A DNA stretch of 64,000 nucleotides from Burkholderia aenigmatica (GTDB lineage: Bacteria; Pseudomonadota; Gammaproteobacteria; Burkholderiales; Burkholderiaceae). A program made the position numbers and the translations under genes. The first letter of the stretch is position 1. Every line of letters starts with the position of its first letter. Location of the stretch: NCBI RefSeq assembly GCF_902499175.1, contig NZ_CABVQC010000015.1, positions 62,001 through 126,000 of the forward strand, read 5' to 3'. Below the pieces are notes generated by a model that was not told where the DNA came from, ran no database searches, and saw only the letters and a list, made by a program, of their open reading frames with translations. Of the stretch, positions 62,733 through 64,000 are shown piece by piece.

Positions 62733-63797
62733 ATGAGCCACCAACTAACCATCGAGCCGCTGGGCGTCACGATCGAGGTCGAGGAAGGACAGACGATGCT
62801 CGACGCGGCGCTGCGCCAGGGCATCTACATTCCGCACGCGTGCTGTCACGGGCTGTGCGGCACCTGCAAGGTCGCGGTGCTCGACGGCGAGACCGACCTC
62901 GGCGACGCGAACCCGTTCGCGCTGATGGACTTCGAGCGCGAGGAAGGCAAGGCGCTCGCGTGCTGCGCGACGCTGCAGGCCGACACCGTGATCGAGGCCG
63001 ACGTCGACGAGGAGCCCGACGCGGAGATCATCCCCGTCAAGGACTTCGCGGCGGACGTCACGCGCATCGACGCGCTCACGCCGACCATCAAGTCGATCCG
63101 CCTGAAGCTGTCGCAGCCGATCCATTTCCAGGCCGGCCAGTACGTGCAGCTCGAGATTCCGGGGCTCGGGCAAAGCCGCGCCTTCTCGATCGCGAATTCA
63201 CCGGCCGACGTGGCCGCGACCGGCGAGATCGAGCTGAACGTCAGGCAGGTGCCGGGCGGGCTCGGCACCGGTTACCTGCACGAGCAGCTGGCGACCGGCG
63301 ACCGCGTGCGGCTGTCGGGCCCGTACGGCCGCTTCTTCGTGCGCCGCTCGGCCGCGTTGCCGATGATCTTCATGGCCGGCGGATCGGGCCTGTCGAGCCC
63401 GCGCTCGATGATCGCGGACCTGCTCGCGAGCGGCGTCACCGCGTCGATCACGCTGGTCTACGGCCAGCGCAACGCGAAGGAACTCTATTACCACGACGAA
63501 TTTCGTGCGCTCGCCGAGCGTTACCCGAACTTCACGTACGTGCCGGCGCTGTCCGAAGGGGCGGCCGATACCGGCGGCGGAATCGCGCAGGGGTTCGTGC
63601 ACGACGTCGCGAATGCTCATTTCGACGGCGACTTCTCGGGTCATCAGGCGTACCTGTGCGGGCCCCCCGCGATGATCGACGCATGCATCACCGCGCTGAT
63701 GAAGGGCCGCCTGTTCGAGCGCGACATCTATCACGAGAAGTTCATCTCGGCGGCCGACGCGCAACAGACGCGCAGCCCGCTGTTCCGGCGGGTGTGA
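62733..63797 (+). CDS. dmpP: Phenol hydroxylase reductase DmpP
   Basis: 354 residues. The N-terminal plant-type [2Fe-2S] domain has Cys37, Cys42, Cys45 and Cys77/78 (motif CCHGLCGTC). The FAD domain with RAFSIANSP and the NAD domain with MAGGSGLSSPRSMI follow, and CGPPAMIDA is near the end. It passes electrons from NADH through FAD and the iron-sulfur centre to DmpN. The ATG at 62733 is 25 bases after dmpO; a longer frame that begins inside dmpO is rejected. Confidence 0.96.
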   Translation: MSHQLTIEPLGVTIEVEEGQTMLDAALRQGIYIPHACCHGLCGTCKVAVLDGETDLGDANPFALMDFEREEGKALACCATLQADTVIEADVDEEPDAEIIPVKDFAADVTRIDALTPTIKSIRLKLSQPIHFQAGQYVQLEIPGLGQSRAFSIANSPADVAATGEIELNVRQVPGGLGTGYLHEQLATGDRVRLSGPYGRFFVRRSAALPMIFMAGGSGLSSPRSMIADLLASGVTASITLVYGQRNAKELYYHDEFRALAERYPNFTYVPALSEGAADTGGGIAQGFVHDVANAHFDGDFSGHQAYLCGPPAMIDACITALMKGRLFERDIYHEKFISAADAQQTRSPLFRRV

Positions 63798-63798
63798 C

Positions 63799-64000
63799 AT
63801 GGACGCGGGCCGCGTGTGCGCCACGGTGACGATCGCGCAGACCGACGAGCGCTATGCGTGCGCGTCCGGCGAATCGTTGCTGGCCGGGATGGCGAAGCTC
63901 GGCCGGCGCGGCATTCCGGTCGGGTGCCTGAACGGCGGGTGCGGCGTGTGCAAGGTGCGCGTGCTGCGCGGCGCGGTGCACCGGCTTGGGCCGACCAGCC
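63799..64000 (+). CDS. dmpQ: Chloroplast-type [2Fe-2S] ferredoxin, DmpQ/XylT-like (3' cut by window)
   Basis: At least 67 residues beginning at an ATG one base after the dmpP stop; the C-terminus is outside the window. GCLNGGCGVCKVRV supplies Cys43, Cys48 and Cys51 of the plant-type cluster. DmpQ/XylT ferredoxins reactivate catechol 2,3-dioxygenase by re-reducing its iron, so a dmpB-type extradiol dioxygenase probably follows. A good ribosome-binding site is not visible, consistent with coupling to dmpP. Confidence 0.85.
   Translation, partial: MDAGRVCATVTIAQTDERYACASGESLLAGMAKLGRRGIPVGCLNGGCGVCKVRVLRGAVHRLGPTS

Noticed and set aside
1-64000. tRNA, rRNA, CRISPR array, insertion sequence or prophage
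   Set aside because: No cloverleaf-like CCA-ending segment, no regularly spaced repeats, and no transposase, integrase or phage gene was seen on either strand; an exhaustive covariance search was not possible.

Overview
The window reads as Burkholderia, most likely the B. cepacia complex. The grounds are very high GC with strong GC3, Burkholderia-type trimeric porins, paired DUF4148 proteins, a FUSC/DUF1656/HlyD/outer-membrane efflux operon, and many LysR and AraC regulators. The mix (catabolism, transport, regulators, no rRNA, tRNA or ribosomal genes seen) looks like a secondary replicon, but that is inference. No insertion sequence, CRISPR array, tRNA or rRNA was found.

Layout. 1-2.1 kb: tail of an unknown gene, then a BaeSR-like two-component pair on the minus strand. 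2.4-8.0 kb: a plus-strand operon of histidine phosphatase-like protein, APH-fold kinase, two short-chain dehydrogenases and an ACAD11-like acyl-CoA dehydrogenase, followed by a LysR gene. 8.1-14.6 kb: a LysR gene divergent from a tightly overlapped CoA-transferase / MFS / PqaA-like hydrolase unit, then a porin and a BON-domain protein. 14.7-21.0 kb (minus): AraC regulator, porin, MFS exporter, aldonolactone-oxidase-like flavoprotein and a PLP amino-acid deaminase/aldolase. 21.4-23.6 kb: a short lipase-chaperone/PlcR-like protein with a secreted pectinacetylesterase-family hydrolase. 23.7-26.0 kb: two near-identical DUF4148 genes with duplicated upstream DNA flanking a J-domain protein. 26-33.5 kb: LysR genes and the aromatic-acid-type efflux operon. 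34-36.3 kb: DNA polymerase II.

37.5-40.7 kb is a lower-GC accessory island with a Sel1/DUF6396 lipoprotein, a polytopic membrane protein and a second, frameshifted and truncated Sel1 gene. 40.7-58 kb: a CSS-EAL phosphodiesterase, a candidate small RNA, an AraC/fatty-acid-hydroxylase pair, an AlaX-like protein with an altered metal motif, NDH-2 with a CbbR-like LysR, a NmrA protein, a BenE-type transporter, a fatty-acid desaturase and an orphan PhnD-like protein.

57.2-64 kb is the best understood part: a DmpR/MopR-type sigma-54 activator (with a GntR gene 1 bp behind it) divergent from the multicomponent phenol hydroxylase operon dmpKLMNOP, running into a dmpQ-like ferredoxin cut by the window edge. 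The divergent gap holds two DmpR-type upstream activating sequences and a near-consensus -24/-12 promoter. Phenol would be oxidised to catechol here; the meta-cleavage genes presumably lie beyond the right edge.
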